DNA from: Rhizobium sp. BK196
Lineage (GTDB): Bacteria; Pseudomonadota; Alphaproteobacteria; Rhizobiales; Rhizobiaceae
Direction of reading: 5' to 3'
Assembly: GCF_014193255.1 (NCBI RefSeq)
Contig: NZ_JACHZB010000004.1
Span: 124,001 to 188,000, forward strand
DNA length: 64,000 nucleotides
The position numbers and the translations under genes are program-made. The notes beneath the pieces were generated by a model. It was not told where the DNA came from, ran no database searches, and worked only from the letters and a program-made list of their open reading frames with translations. Each line of letters starts with the position of its first letter. Position 1 is the stretch's first letter. Of this stretch, positions 26,544-35,486 are shown in pieces.

Positions 26544-27760
26544 AGAAAATTCCTCCCATGCGTCCCTGCGGGAATGCCGAGATGCCGCGCAACGCTTTCG
26601 CCGACATCGGCATAGGTCCGGCGTATGCCGACCGAGCGCGACCGGATGCCGGGACCGTAAGCGATGACAGGCACGCGCTCGCGCGTATGGTCGGTGCCGC
26701 GCCAGGTCGGGTCGCAACCGTGATCGGCGGTCAGGATCACGAGATCACCGGGCTGCAGCTTCCGGTGAACTTCAGTGAGGCGTTCGTCGAAGGCTTCGAG
26801 GGCAGCCGCATAACCGGCCACGTCGCGGCGATGGCCATACAGCATGTCGAAATCGACGAAATTGGTGAAGACGAGATCGCCATCCTCCGCCTCGTCTATT
26901 GCCGCAAGCGACGCATCCATCAGGGCATCGTTGCCGTTTGCCTTGATGACCCGCGAAACGCCCTGATGGGCGAAGATATCGCCGATCTTGCCGACCGCAT
27001 GCACATTGCGGCCATGCTGGACGAGCCGGTCGAGCAGCGTCGGTTCCGGCGGCGGCACCGAAAAGTCGCGGCGGTTGCCCGTTCTCTGGAAGGTCGCAGC
27101 ACTCTGGCCGATGAAGGGGCGCGCGATGACGCGGCCAATATTGTAGGGATCAAGCAGGCCGCGGGCGATCTGGCAGAAGTTGAGCAGCCGGTCGAGGCCG
27201 AAATAGACTTCATGAGCGGCCACCTGGAACACGGAATCCGAGGACGTGTAGCAGATCGGCTTGCCGCTGCGCATATGCTCTTCGCCGTAGCGCGCGATGA
27301 TCTCGGTTCCCGAGGCATGGCAGTTGCCGAGAATGCCCGGCACGTTAGCTGCGCGGCAGAGCGCGTCGATCAGTTCCGGCGGAAAGGCATCGTCCTTGTC
27401 AGGAAAATACCCCCAATCGAAGGTAACAGGCGTTCCGGCGATTTCCCAATGACCTGACGGGGTGTCCTTGCCGCGCGAGGTTTCGCTGGCGGCGCCATAG
27501 ACGCCGTAGATCTTGTCCGGCAGCGGCATCCCGGCCGGAAACTGTCCTGAAGCGGCCCGTGCAATATGCAATAGCCCAAGCGCCGACATGTTCGGAAGCG
27601 AAAGCGGGCCGGAACGCAGGCCGACTCGGTCGGCAGCGCCGGCCGCACAGAATTCGGCGATATGGCCGAGCGTGTCGGCGCCCTCGTCGCCATAGGCTGC
27701 CGCATCCGGCGCCCCGCCGACACCGAAGGAATCCAAAACGAAGAGAAAGGCACGCGCCAT
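26540..27760 (-). CDS. deoB: Phosphopentomutase
   Basis: A 406-residue alkaline-phosphatase-superfamily mutase interconverting (deoxy)ribose-1-phosphate and -5-phosphate. The N-terminal metal motif is [12 protein letters not shown], the phosphothreonine region [12 protein letters not shown], and the C-terminal metal site [21 protein letters not shown]. It supplies DeoC with its substrate. It is first in a deoB-add operon on the minus strand; its stop overlaps the add start. Together with the plus-strand genes this completes pentose recovery from nucleosides. Confidence 0.96.
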   Translation of the reverse strand: MARAFLFVLDSFGVGGAPDAAAYGDEGADTLGHIAEFCAAGAADRVGLRSGPLSLPNMSALGLLHIARAASGQFPAGMPLPDKIYGVYGAASETSRGKDTPSGHWEIAGTPVTFDWGYFPDKDDAFPPELIDALCRAANVPGILGNCHASGTEIIARYGEEHMRSGKPICYTSSDSVFQVAAHEVYFGLDRLLNFCQIARGLLDPYNIGRVIARPFIGQSAATFQRTGNRRDFSVPPPEPTLLDRLVQHGRNVHAVGKIGDIFAHQGVSRVIKANGNDALMDASLAAIDEAEDGDLVFTNFVDFDMLYGHRRDVAGYAAALEAFDERLTEVHRKLQPGDLVILTADHGCDPTWRGTDHTRERVPVIAYGPGIRSRSVGIRRTYADVGESVARHLGIPAGTHGRNFL

Positions 27761-28041
27761 TTTTCACCCGTATTATCTGCTGTCATCAGCCTATAGCTGG
27801 AGCGATCTGACTCCAGCGCCACGCTTCTTCAGACGCGCAAAGGACGCTGCAGCACTTTAAATTGCTGCATAATTTATCCTCAAAGCGATTTCGATATAAG
27901 GAATTATGCAGGAGCGCCCAGCCATATAATGACGGGAACCGCTTGGCAAATTTGAGGTGTGGAAGCGCAGAGCACGTTCTTCAAAAGGGTGCGTCGGTTT
28001 TACGAAGGACCGAAAGCGTAGCGTGCGGATCGCGATACGCT

Positions 28042-28626
28042 TTAGCAGTCGCCGCAAGGGATATCGTCGTTTTGCCGCTGGCGATAGAAATAGCTGCGGC
28101 TGATCGTGATGGTGCGCGTATCCGCCGGCATGAAGTTGGGGGCAAAGACCAGCAGCGTATAGGGTGTGCTGACCTCGGCGCGGATGAGGAAGCTGTTTGC
28201 CTTCTTCATATCCGTCGGCACATCGGAAACCGTGCTGTTCTTGGCGTAGGGCGCCGCACCGCTCGGTGCCCAGGACCAGAGAACTTTGGGATTGGCGCCG
28301 CCGTCGATCTGGATTGCGGTGACCTTCAACGAGAGACCGGAACTGTCATAAGGCGCGAAGATCGCCGGTGCGGCTTTGGCGATATCTGTGAGCGAGCTTT
28401 TGGTGACGCTCTGCTGCTGGGTGATGATATCGGCGATCGAGCCGGCGGCACGTGTCGTGCGCTTGCTGACGCTGAGCCCGATCGTGATCTCGAATGCGCC
28501 GAGATAGAGCATGATCAGAACCGGGAAGATGATTGCAAACTCGATGGCGCCCACGCCTTTCCGGTCGCGTGCAAAGCGCCGCGCCGTCGAAGCCAGCCAT
28601 ATCGGAAGTCCCCGGCGCGCCATCAT
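28042..28626 (-). CDS. TadE/TadF-like pilus assembly pseudopilin
   Basis: A 194-residue TadE-type protein. It has a basic leader followed by the prepilin-like motif GVGAIEFAIIFPVLIMLYLG, where cleavage after Gly would leave a mature protein with Glu near position +5. The rest is probably outside the inner membrane. The C-terminus ends NDDIPCGDC, two Cys that may form a disulphide. Its ATG overlaps the stop of the upstream TadE gene as ATGA. It probably serves as a minor pilin of the Tad/Flp system whose main operon starts 1.5 kb away in the opposite direction. Confidence 0.85.
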   Translation of the reverse strand: MMARRGLPIWLASTARRFARDRKGVGAIEFAIIFPVLIMLYLGAFEITIGLSVSKRTTRAAGSIADIITQQQSVTKSSLTDIAKAAPAIFAPYDSSGLSLKVTAIQIDGGANPKVLWSWAPSGAAPYAKNSTVSDVPTDMKKANSFLIRAEVSTPYTLLVFAPNFMPADTRTITISRSYFYRQRQNDDIPCGDC

Positions 28627-29255
28627 GGATACTGTTCGTTCTGGAAGGCCGCCGTCGCGACGATAAGATATTCGCTGGGCATGGAGCTACCGACAGGGCG
28701 AAGGCCGGTGACATAGGGACGAACGAGATCGACGATGATGGACCAGCGATAATAGGCGCGCACCATGTTGATCGAGCCGGGGCCGCCGGGCGTGAATTTG
28801 AAATCCGAGACCTTCAGGTCTGAATACTTGTCCGAAGACACGCGCGGGATCGTCGTAGGGACCGAGGCAAAGGTAGTGAAGCTCCGCACATCCAGATAGA
28901 GCTTACCGGGTGTCGCCGCCTCCGTCGCCGAGCAGCGGATGATGATCGAGATTTCGTCGCAGAAGGCCTGCCGGAACTGGGTCTGCGTCTTATAGGTCGG
29001 ACGCGCGGGATCTATGAAGGTGATCTGCCCGGTTCGCATCTGGCGGCTCAGCGTATCCACGGCGTTCGAGACGAGCTCTTCCGCCGTAAAGGCGATGAAG
29101 GTTTCCAGGATGGCGAATATGACGACGAAATAAGGAATGGCCAGCAACGCGAATTCGATCGCGGCAGAGCCGTCGCGCGAGCGTGCCAGGGCGCGAAGTC
29201 TGGATAAACGCAGCGACGCACGCACCTTGCCCGTCTCCTGCTCACGGATTGCCAT
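28623..29255 (-). CDS. TadE-like pilus assembly pseudopilin
   Basis: A 210-residue TadE-type protein with a basic leader (RALARSRDGSAAIEFALL) and one hydrophobic helix (AIPYFVVIFAILETFIAFTA). The SAAIEFALLAIPYF segment is the TadE signature and a prepilin-peptidase site. ATG 29255 is chosen at MAIREQ; the frame extends to 29288. Its stop overlaps the next pseudopilin gene, so the two are coupled and likely act together in pilus assembly. Confidence 0.85.
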   Translation of the reverse strand: MAIREQETGKVRASLRLSRLRALARSRDGSAAIEFALLAIPYFVVIFAILETFIAFTAEELVSNAVDTLSRQMRTGQITFIDPARPTYKTQTQFRQAFCDEISIIIRCSATEAATPGKLYLDVRSFTTFASVPTTIPRVSSDKYSDLKVSDFKFTPGGPGSINMVRAYYRWSIIVDLVRPYVTGLRPVGSSMPSEYLIVATAAFQNEQYP

Positions 29256-29368
29256 AGTCTGGCCTCGAAAATGTTCTTCGGGTGCCACACTAGGGCGTGT
29301 TCGTTGATTTTCCGTTTCAGGCCGGAGCAGCTATTTTAACGAATGGGCGTGAGCTTCATGGATATCGC

Positions 29369-29770
29369 TTAGTTTGCGGAAGCGGCTTCGCCCTGCTGCG
29401 AATGCTGCTCGCAATTGGGCGTGCAGGAAAGAACCGAGCGTTCCGTCTGGCGATAGACGCGCACCGTATTGCCTTCATCGATAGAGACGAGGATGCGTTC
29501 GTCCAGAATGGCGTTGCCGGCGCCGTCGAGCAGCACGATATTGGTCGTGCCGAAGGCCCGGCCCGTCAGCACGATCGTTTTGGGGTCGGCAACCGTCGCA
29601 TCGGCGACCTTGGCGTTGCCGACGATGACCTTGCTGACCGGACGGTCCAATTTCAGAACGCGCGCGTGATCCATATAGACGCGCAGCATGTCTTCCTGGG
29701 CGGAAGCTGTGGATGCCGTAAGAGCCGCAATCGCCCAGGCAAAGAAAACGGTCTTGCCGTTCGATGGCAT
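29369..29770 (-). CDS. Stand-alone CpaC N-terminal (pilus secretin N-domain) protein
   Basis: A 133-residue exported protein. After a signal peptide (VFFAWAIAALTASTASA) it consists of the secretin-type N-domain: LDRPVSKVIVGNAKVADATV, TIVLTGRAFGTTNIVLLD and ILVSIDE closely parallel the N-terminal part of the full CpaC at 31911. The secretin channel domain is absent. Two Cys near the C-terminus (SCTPNC) may form a disulphide. It may bind the secretin or replace its N-ring domain. It is divergent from pilA and upstream of the two TadE genes. Confidence 0.85.
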   Translation of the reverse strand: MPSNGKTVFFAWAIAALTASTASAQEDMLRVYMDHARVLKLDRPVSKVIVGNAKVADATVADPKTIVLTGRAFGTTNIVLLDGAGNAILDERILVSIDEGNTVRVYRQTERSVLSCTPNCEQHSQQGEAASAN

Positions 29771-30163
29771 TTTGGCCCTCTTTCACGATCGCAATGCAGA
29801 TTGCAGACAGAATGGAAAAAAATGGTGAATTAAGCTTTAAGCCTCCCATGCCATGTTCATCATGAAACGTATTGGGTCGTTTCGGTACGCGCCGATGAGG
29901 CGTAAAATCGCCGGATAGCAGAAATTCGTATTATTTCTGGACGACTGGAAGCTATTGTCCCGGATTTCTTCCGGAAAATCACTAAGAACGTAAGCAATGC
30001 AGCAATGAACTACTTACCTCGACTGGGACGGGTTGTCCCATTTACACCTCGTTAACGTATTTCATTAAGTCGATGGAAACGGCCATTCGGTAGGTTGCGG
30101 CCATCCGATCAACGGCAAACAGTTGGCGGACGTGCTGAACATCAACTGGAGTTAGAGGTAACC
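29771..30163. other. Divergent promoter region between CpaC-like gene and pilA
   Basis: About 390 bases without a gene. It includes two TTAA blocks 9 bases apart near 30053-30069 (TTAACGTATTTCATTAAG), which resemble but do not match the 7-base CtrA spacing, and a short hairpin GGGAC/GTCCC near 30027-30041. It must hold the pilA promoter. Confidence 0.45.
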
Positions 30164-30358
30164 ATGACCAAGCTTTTTAGCCGTTTTCTGAAGGATGAAT
30201 CCGGCGCGACCGCAATCGAATACGGCCTGATCGCCGCCCTGATTTCCGTAGCCCTCATCGCTGGTGCGACGACGCTTGGCGGCAAGATCGGCGACACGTT
30301 CAACAATCTTGGCAATCAGATGGATAAGGCCAAGACCGCTTCTGCGACGACGCCGTAA
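30164..30358 (+). CDS. pilA: Flp/Fap-type type IVb pilin
   Basis: A 64-residue major pilin. The leader MTKLFSRFLKDESG ends at Gly14 and the mature chain starts ATAIEYGLIAALISVALI, giving Glu at +5 and Tyr at +6, the hallmark of Flp pilins. One hydrophobic helix is followed by a short polar tail. It is the first gene of the Tad/Ctp pilus locus and has a strong AGAGGT ribosome site. The product is cleaved by CpaA from the next gene and assembled by CpaF/TadB/TadC into adhesive pili. Confidence 0.95.
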   Translation: MTKLFSRFLKDESGATAIEYGLIAALISVALIAGATTLGGKIGDTFNNLGNQMDKAKTASATTP

Positions 30359-30466
30359 TCTAAGCTATCTATAGTATCGGCCGGAGATGATCAGGCCGCT
30401 CAATGATTGGGCTCGCAGCTTAATAGCCGTGAGCCTTTTTATTATGTTCCGATCGGGCACATAGAC

Positions 30467-30979
30467 ATGATCGCAGCTGCAATCTTCGTGATACTGCCAC
30501 TCTGCTTGGCTTTTGCGGCCATATCCGATCTGTTGACGATGACGATCCCGAACAGGATATCGTTGATCCTGATAATTTCATTCGCCGTGCTGGCGCCCCT
30601 GAGTGGTTTAGCTCTTGCGGCGATTGGAATGCATGCATTGGGTGCCGCCATCGTGTTCGGCATCTGCTTTGCTCTCTTTGCGCTCAATGTCATGGGCGGC
30701 GGAGATGCGAAACTCTTGAGCGCGGCCGCGATCTGGTTCGGTTACAATCCCGCTCTGGTGTCTTTTCTGACCTATGTCGGGATCATCGGCGGTCTGTTAA
30801 CGTTGGCGATCCTAATGATCCGCTCGCAGGCAAATACAATATTGGCCATCGGCCTGCCCATTCCCAATTCACTCCTGCTCGCCAAGAAAATACCCTACGG
30901 TATCGCCATCGCGATCGGCGGCTTCCTGGCCTTCCCGTCTTCGCCACTGTTCCTTGCAGCGCTGGAAAGCCTGAAATGA
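30467..30979 (+). CDS. cpaA: Prepilin peptidase CpaA
   Basis: A 170-residue polytopic aspartyl protease of family A24. The two catalytic Asp are in FAAISDLLTMTIPNR near residue 20 and MGGGDAKLLSAAAIWFG near residue 80. It lacks the N-terminal methylase domain of PilD, as is usual for CpaA/TadV. ATG 30467 begins the hydrophobic first helix; an upstream TTG at 30407 would add 20 residues. It processes PilA and probably the TadE-like pseudopilins. Confidence 0.93.
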   Translation: MIAAAIFVILPLCLAFAAISDLLTMTIPNRISLILIISFAVLAPLSGLALAAIGMHALGAAIVFGICFALFALNVMGGGDAKLLSAAAIWFGYNPALVSFLTYVGIIGGLLTLAILMIRSQANTILAIGLPIPNSLLLAKKIPYGIAIAIGGFLAFPSSPLFLAALESLK

Positions 30980-30986
30980 CGGCGTT

Positions 30987-31029
30987 TTAATCGGCCGTTA
31001 ACTTAAAATGTAAGTGTTCCATTAACCAT
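30987..31029 (+). promoter_or_regulatory. CtrA-like binding motifs upstream of cpaB
   Basis: TTAA-TCGGCCG-TTAA at 30987-31001 fits the full CtrA consensus (TTAA, 7 bases, TTAA). A second motif, TTAACCAT at 31022-31029, matches the half-site. They lie 60-100 bp before the cpaB start, after cpaA. This suggests cell-cycle control of the secretin/motor genes by CtrA, as known for pilus genes in Caulobacter. No binding data are available here. Confidence 0.55.
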
Positions 31030-31089
31030 AATTATACCAATTCCTGAGCATTCTGCGGGGCGAACGCGTTGCGCCCTGAGGAATGATCG

Positions 31090-31905
31090 ATGAAACCGGC
31101 CCGCCTTATTATTCTAGCTGTCGCCGTGGTGGCAGCCGGCCTTGCCGGTGTTCTTGCGATGAACATGGCCGGTAGTGGCGGGGTCGTGACGAGAGTCCAA
31201 TCCGTTATCGAGAAGGAGCCGACCGTCAACGTGCTGGTCTCCAGCGCCAATCTTCCGGTTGGCGCGCGGCTGGACGAGAAAGCCGTTCACTGGATGGCCT
31301 GGCCTCAGAGTGGCGTTGTCCAGGGTTTCATTACCGAGGCCGACCGGCCGGATGCCATCAAGGATCTGCAGGGCGCCGTCGTGCGCTTGCCCGTCTTCGA
31401 AGGAGAGCCGATCCGTCCGGAAAAGGTCGCCGACTCCAACAGCCGCATCCTGTCCTCGCTGCTGCCTGCCGGCAAGCGCGCCGTCGCGACCGAAATCTCC
31501 GTTGCGACCGGCGCCGGCGGCTTCATCCTCCCCAATGACCGCGTCGATGTCATTATGGTGCGCAAAGGGCAGAACACGGACAAATACATAACCGAAACCG
31601 TGCTGAGCAATATCCGCGTCCTTGCGATCGACCAGCAGATCGAGGAAAAGGAAGACGGCACCAAGGCGGCAGTCGGCACAACTGCGACGCTGGAGCTGAC
31701 CCCCGACCAGACCAAGGTCCTAGCCGTCGCCCAGCAGATGGCCGATCGCCTCTCGCTCGCCCTGCGCTCCGTCGCCGATGCCCAGGAGCAGGACACCAGC
31801 GCGGCAGACTATCTGCTCAGCGGCGATAACGGCAGTGCAATCGTCCAGGTCATCAAGTCCGGCTCCATCGTCACGGATGCCACCGGCTCAGTGAAGCCGG
31901 AGTAA
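31090..31905 (+). CDS. cpaB: Pilus assembly protein CpaB
   Basis: A 271-residue CpaB/RcpC-family protein with an N-terminal membrane anchor (LIILAVAVVAAGLAGVLAMN), then a SAF-like domain (VNVLVSSANLPVGARLDEKAV, AVVRLPVFEGEPI) and the RcpC region (GGFILPNDRVDVIMV). It acts in the periplasm beside the secretin. It begins the cpaB-tadC transcript downstream of CtrA-like motifs. The stop is 5 bases before cpaC. Confidence 0.93.
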   Translation: MKPARLIILAVAVVAAGLAGVLAMNMAGSGGVVTRVQSVIEKEPTVNVLVSSANLPVGARLDEKAVHWMAWPQSGVVQGFITEADRPDAIKDLQGAVVRLPVFEGEPIRPEKVADSNSRILSSLLPAGKRAVATEISVATGAGGFILPNDRVDVIMVRKGQNTDKYITETVLSNIRVLAIDQQIEEKEDGTKAAVGTTATLELTPDQTKVLAVAQQMADRLSLALRSVADAQEQDTSAADYLLSGDNGSAIVQVIKSGSIVTDATGSVKPE

Positions 31906-31910
31906 GGGAA

Positions 31911-33422
31911 ATGCAGATGGGCAACTTGAAACAGCGCACCAGGCTTTTCCTGACCGGCTGCCTTTCCCTGGCAATGGCTGCGGCGGGCATTACGCCGCTT
32001 TCCTTTCACGCGCCCTTTGATGTGAAGCAGGCCAATGCCGGCTCGGAAAGCCTCATCCGCATTTCCCAAAGCGGTCCCGGCGCACATCGCCGCCTGAAGC
32101 TCGGCCTCAACAAGGCTGTTGTCGTCGACCTGCCGGAAGACGCTCATGACATTCTCGTTTCCGATCCCAGCATGGCCGATGCGGTGACCCGCACCTCGCG
32201 GCGCATCTATTTATTCGGCAAGAAGGTCGGGCAGACCAATATCTTCGTTTTCGGCGCCAGCGGTGAGGAGGTCGTCAGCCTCGATATCGAGGTCGAGCGC
32301 GATGTCTCCGGTCTCGAGGCCAATCTGCGCCGCTTCATTCCCGACTCCGCCATCAAGGTCGAAATCGTCTCCGACAATATCGTTCTGACAGGCACCGTCC
32401 GCACGCCGCAGGATGCCACCCAGGCAGCGTCGCTTGCCGAAGCCTTCCTGAAAGGCGGCGAAGCCACGACGCGCACTGAGACTGCCTCCGGTACAGGCGG
32501 CGACAGTGCGGTTGCGCTGTTTGCCGAAAGCCGCCAGGTCTCCCAGGTCGTCAACCTCCTGCAGATTCAGGGCGAAGACCAGGTCACGCTCAAGGTCACG
32601 ATCGCCGAAGTTCGTCGTGAAATCCTGAAACAGCTTGGCTTCGACAATCTCGTTAGCAATTCCTCCGGCATGACGGTCGCCCAACTCGGCAGCCCATCGG
32701 CGGATACCGCTACATCCGTCGTCGGCGGGGGGCTTGCCGCGCTCTTCAAGAACTCGATCGGCAAATACGATATTTCGACCTATCTGAATGCACTGGAACA
32801 GGGCAAGGTCGTCCGCACGCTGGCCGAACCGACATTGACGGCGATCTCCGGCCAGGCCGCAACCTTCAATTCCGGCGGCCAGGTTCTCTACTCGACGACG
32901 GACAACCAGGGCAACGTCACCGTCGTCCCTTATAATTACGGTATCAATCTCGCCTTCAAGCCGGTGGTCCTTTCGTCTGGCCGCATCGCCCTCGAGATCA
33001 AGACCAATGTCTCGGAGCCGGCGCCGTCGGTATCGGGTTCGTCGCCGACCTATCAACGCCGCTCCGCCGAGACCTCGGTCGAGCTTCCCTCCGGTGGATC
33101 GATCGCACTGGCCGGCCTCATCCGCGACAACATCTCCCAGACGATGAACGGCACGCCTGGCGTCTCGAAGATCCCGCTTCTTGGCACGCTGTTCCGCCAG
33201 AAGGGGGTCGAGCGCCAGGAAACGGAACTCGTCATCATCGCGACGCCTTATCTGGTGCGTCCGGTGGCGCGCAATCAGCTCAATCGGCCGGATGACAATT
33301 TCAGCCCGACCAATGATGCGTCCGCTTTCTTCATGAACCGCGTCAACAAGGTCTACGGCAGCAACCAGGCGCCGGTCGCCGATGCGCAGTTCCACGGTTC
33401 CATCGGGTTTATCTACAAATGA
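31911..33422 (+). CDS. cpaC: Outer-membrane secretin CpaC
   Basis: A 503-residue type II/III-like secretin forming the outer-membrane pore of the Flp pilus. After the signal region come the pilus N-domain (LNKAVVVDLPEDAHDILVSD and GKKVGQTNIFVFGASG), a BON-like region (LTGTVRTPQDATQAASLAEA), and the C-terminal secretin domain with VRTLAEPTLTAISGQAATF, SVELPSGGSIALAGLIRDN and GVSKIPLLGTLFRQKGV. The stop overlaps the cpaD start (ATGA). Its N-domain is duplicated as a separate small gene at 29369. Confidence 0.95.
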   Translation: MQMGNLKQRTRLFLTGCLSLAMAAAGITPLSFHAPFDVKQANAGSESLIRISQSGPGAHRRLKLGLNKAVVVDLPEDAHDILVSDPSMADAVTRTSRRIYLFGKKVGQTNIFVFGASGEEVVSLDIEVERDVSGLEANLRRFIPDSAIKVEIVSDNIVLTGTVRTPQDATQAASLAEAFLKGGEATTRTETASGTGGDSAVALFAESRQVSQVVNLLQIQGEDQVTLKVTIAEVRREILKQLGFDNLVSNSSGMTVAQLGSPSADTATSVVGGGLAALFKNSIGKYDISTYLNALEQGKVVRTLAEPTLTAISGQAATFNSGGQVLYSTTDNQGNVTVVPYNYGINLAFKPVVLSSGRIALEIKTNVSEPAPSVSGSSPTYQRRSAETSVELPSGGSIALAGLIRDNISQTMNGTPGVSKIPLLGTLFRQKGVERQETELVIIATPYLVRPVARNQLNRPDDNFSPTNDASAFFMNRVNKVYGSNQAPVADAQFHGSIGFIYK

Positions 33423-34168
33423 GCGGGGCACGGTCTGGACCGATGAAAAAGAACAGAGATCGGGCGATGGCCCATTCCAATCCGCGGTCCCGCACCGCAA
33501 AGCCTCTGCTCGTGGCTGCATCACTCGCCGTTGCAATTCTTTCCGGCTGCGCCGGCCCGCGTGATCAGCTGACGACCGGTGGCATTCCCGATGATTACCG
33601 GGAGCGCCATCCCATCGTCGTCACGGAAACCGAGCAGACGGTAGACATCCCGGTCGCCTCTACGGATCGCCGCCTGACGATCGCCCAGCGCGAGCTTATC
33701 CGTGGCTTTGCAACCAATTACGTGTCGCGTGCCTCCGGCCCGGTCTATATCCTGTCTCCCGAAGGTTCGGCAAATGCAGGAGCAGCACGCGCCTTGCGCG
33801 GCCAGGTTCGCGCCGAACTTGCTTCGCGCGGCATTGCCAGCAACAAGATCATTAACACGACTTACGCGGCAACCGGCCTTCTCGATGCCGCGCCGATACG
33901 CCTGAGCTTCACCGGCATGACGGCGGTAACGACCCGGTGCGGTCAGTGGCCGAAGGATATCTCGGCCGACTTCACGAACCAGAATTACTACAATTTCGGC
34001 TGCGCCTCGCAGAACAATCTCGCCGCCCAGGTCGCCAATCCGGAAGATTTCGTCGCTCCGCGCGGCATGACCCCGATCGATGCGGAGCGGCGCAACGAGG
34101 CGATCAAGGAATACCGGACGACGACGTCCACGATCGAGGAAATCGATTCCGGCCAGACCGGTTTCTGA
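33419..34168 (+). CDS. cpaD: Pilus assembly lipoprotein CpaD
   Basis: A 249-residue CpaD-family protein. A lipobox-like site, LAVAILSGCAG, suggests lipidation at Cys44 counting from ATG 33419. The CpaD family core includes LTIAQRELIRGFATNYVS, GPVYILSPEG and TRCGQWPKDISAD, followed by the CpaD-typical NFGCASQNNLAAQV. ATG 33419 overlaps the cpaC stop; in-frame ATGs at 33443 and 33467 are possible true starts that would give a more ordinary signal peptide. It probably stabilises the secretin in the outer membrane. Confidence 0.9.
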   Translation: MSGARSGPMKKNRDRAMAHSNPRSRTAKPLLVAASLAVAILSGCAGPRDQLTTGGIPDDYRERHPIVVTETEQTVDIPVASTDRRLTIAQRELIRGFATNYVSRASGPVYILSPEGSANAGAARALRGQVRAELASRGIASNKIINTTYAATGLLDAAPIRLSFTGMTAVTTRCGQWPKDISADFTNQNYYNFGCASQNNLAAQVANPEDFVAPRGMTPIDAERRNEAIKEYRTTTSTIEEIDSGQTGF

Positions 34169-34185
34169 TCAGGCGGAATGGAACG

Positions 34186-35463
34186 ATGAGCACCGTCGAC
34201 TACGAGATCAAGAATACCAGCGAACTCCGCCACGCTGAAGAGGCGATGCGCATGGGCGAGCTGGAAAACATGCGGCCGCTGCCGCGCATCTCCGTTCATG
34301 CCTTCTGCGAAAGCGAAGAACTGCAGCGGGTGATGGAGCGTTGCGCCAACGACAGGCGCATGTCGAAAGTCAGTCTGCGCATCACCAGCGGCGGCACGGC
34401 TGCGGCTGCAAACATGTTCTCAGGCGCACCGACGCCGAACCTCATCATCCTCGAAACCAGGGCGAATCCCGCCAGCCTGCTTGCTGAGCTCGCGCCGCTC
34501 GCTGCCGTCTGCGATCCCTCGACCAAGGTCGTCATCGTCGGCTACCACAACGATATCGGTCTCTACCGCGATCTGATCCGCAACGGCATTTCCGAATATA
34601 TTGTCCAACCCGTCGCCATGCCCGATATCATGGGCGCAATGGCGGCGATCTTCGTCGATCCGGAAGCTGAGCCGCTTGGCCGCAGCATCGCCTTTATCGG
34701 CGCCAAGGGCGGGGTCGGCGCATCGACCGTCGCGCACAATTGCGCCTTTGGCATCTCGAACCTCTTCTCGACCGAAACGATCCTTGCTGATCTCGACCTG
34801 CCCTACGGCACGGCGAATATAGACTTCGATCAGGATCCGGCCCAGGGCATCGCCGAGGCGGTCTTTGCGCCGGAGCGGCTTGACGAGGTCTTTCTCGACC
34901 GCCTGCTAACCAAATGCTCCGAGCACCTTTCGCTGCTGGCCGCCCCCTCGCTTCTTGACCGCGCCTATGATTTCGAGGGTCACGCTTTCCAGCCGGTGAT
35001 GGATGTACTGCAGCGCAGCGCGCCCGTAACGGTGCTCGACGTTCCGCATGCCTGGTCGGACTGGACCCGTTCGGTGCTGTCAAATGCCGACGAAGTGGTT
35101 ATTTGCGCGGTTCCCGATCTCGCCAACCTGCGCAACGCCAAGAATATGCTCGATGCGCTGCGCAAGATGCGCCCGAACGACAAGGTACCGCATCTCATTC
35201 TCAATCAGGTCGGCATGCCGAAGCGGCCGGAGATCTCGGTATCCGATTTCTGTGAGCCGCTGGAAGTCGAACCGATTGCCATCATTCCCTTCGATATCGG
35301 CCTCTTCGGCAGCGCCGCCAACAGTGGGCGGATGATTTCCGAGGTCGATCCGAAGTCTCCGACCTCGGAGACATTCTCGCAGATCTCGCACATTGTCACC
35401 GGCCGCGTGGCGATCAGGAAGTCCAGGAAGGGCGGCCTTCTCGCCCTTCTGAAACGCAAGTGA
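34186..35463 (+). CDS. cpaE: Pilus assembly ATPase CpaE
   Basis: A 425-residue CpaE/TadZ protein. The N-terminal half resembles a degenerate receiver domain (TKVVIVGYHNDIGLYRDLI); the C-terminal half is a ParA/MinD-type ATPase with the deviant Walker A GAKGGVGASTVAHN near residue 174. TadZ proteins place the pilus machine in the cell, often at a pole. ATG 34186 follows AGGCGGAATGGA; the longer open frame overlaps cpaD. The next gene, cpaF, begins 23 bases after its stop. Confidence 0.94.
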   Translation: MSTVDYEIKNTSELRHAEEAMRMGELENMRPLPRISVHAFCESEELQRVMERCANDRRMSKVSLRITSGGTAAAANMFSGAPTPNLIILETRANPASLLAELAPLAAVCDPSTKVVIVGYHNDIGLYRDLIRNGISEYIVQPVAMPDIMGAMAAIFVDPEAEPLGRSIAFIGAKGGVGASTVAHNCAFGISNLFSTETILADLDLPYGTANIDFDQDPAQGIAEAVFAPERLDEVFLDRLLTKCSEHLSLLAAPSLLDRAYDFEGHAFQPVMDVLQRSAPVTVLDVPHAWSDWTRSVLSNADEVVICAVPDLANLRNAKNMLDALRKMRPNDKVPHLILNQVGMPKRPEISVSDFCEPLEVEPIAIIPFDIGLFGSAANSGRMISEVDPKSPTSETFSQISHIVTGRVAIRKSRKGGLLALLKRK

Positions 35464-35486
35464 ACGAGTAGAATTGGATCGGATCA

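Noticed and set aside
30053..30070. CtrA site before pilA
   Set aside because: The two TTAA blocks are 9, not 7, bases apart, so the match is incomplete.
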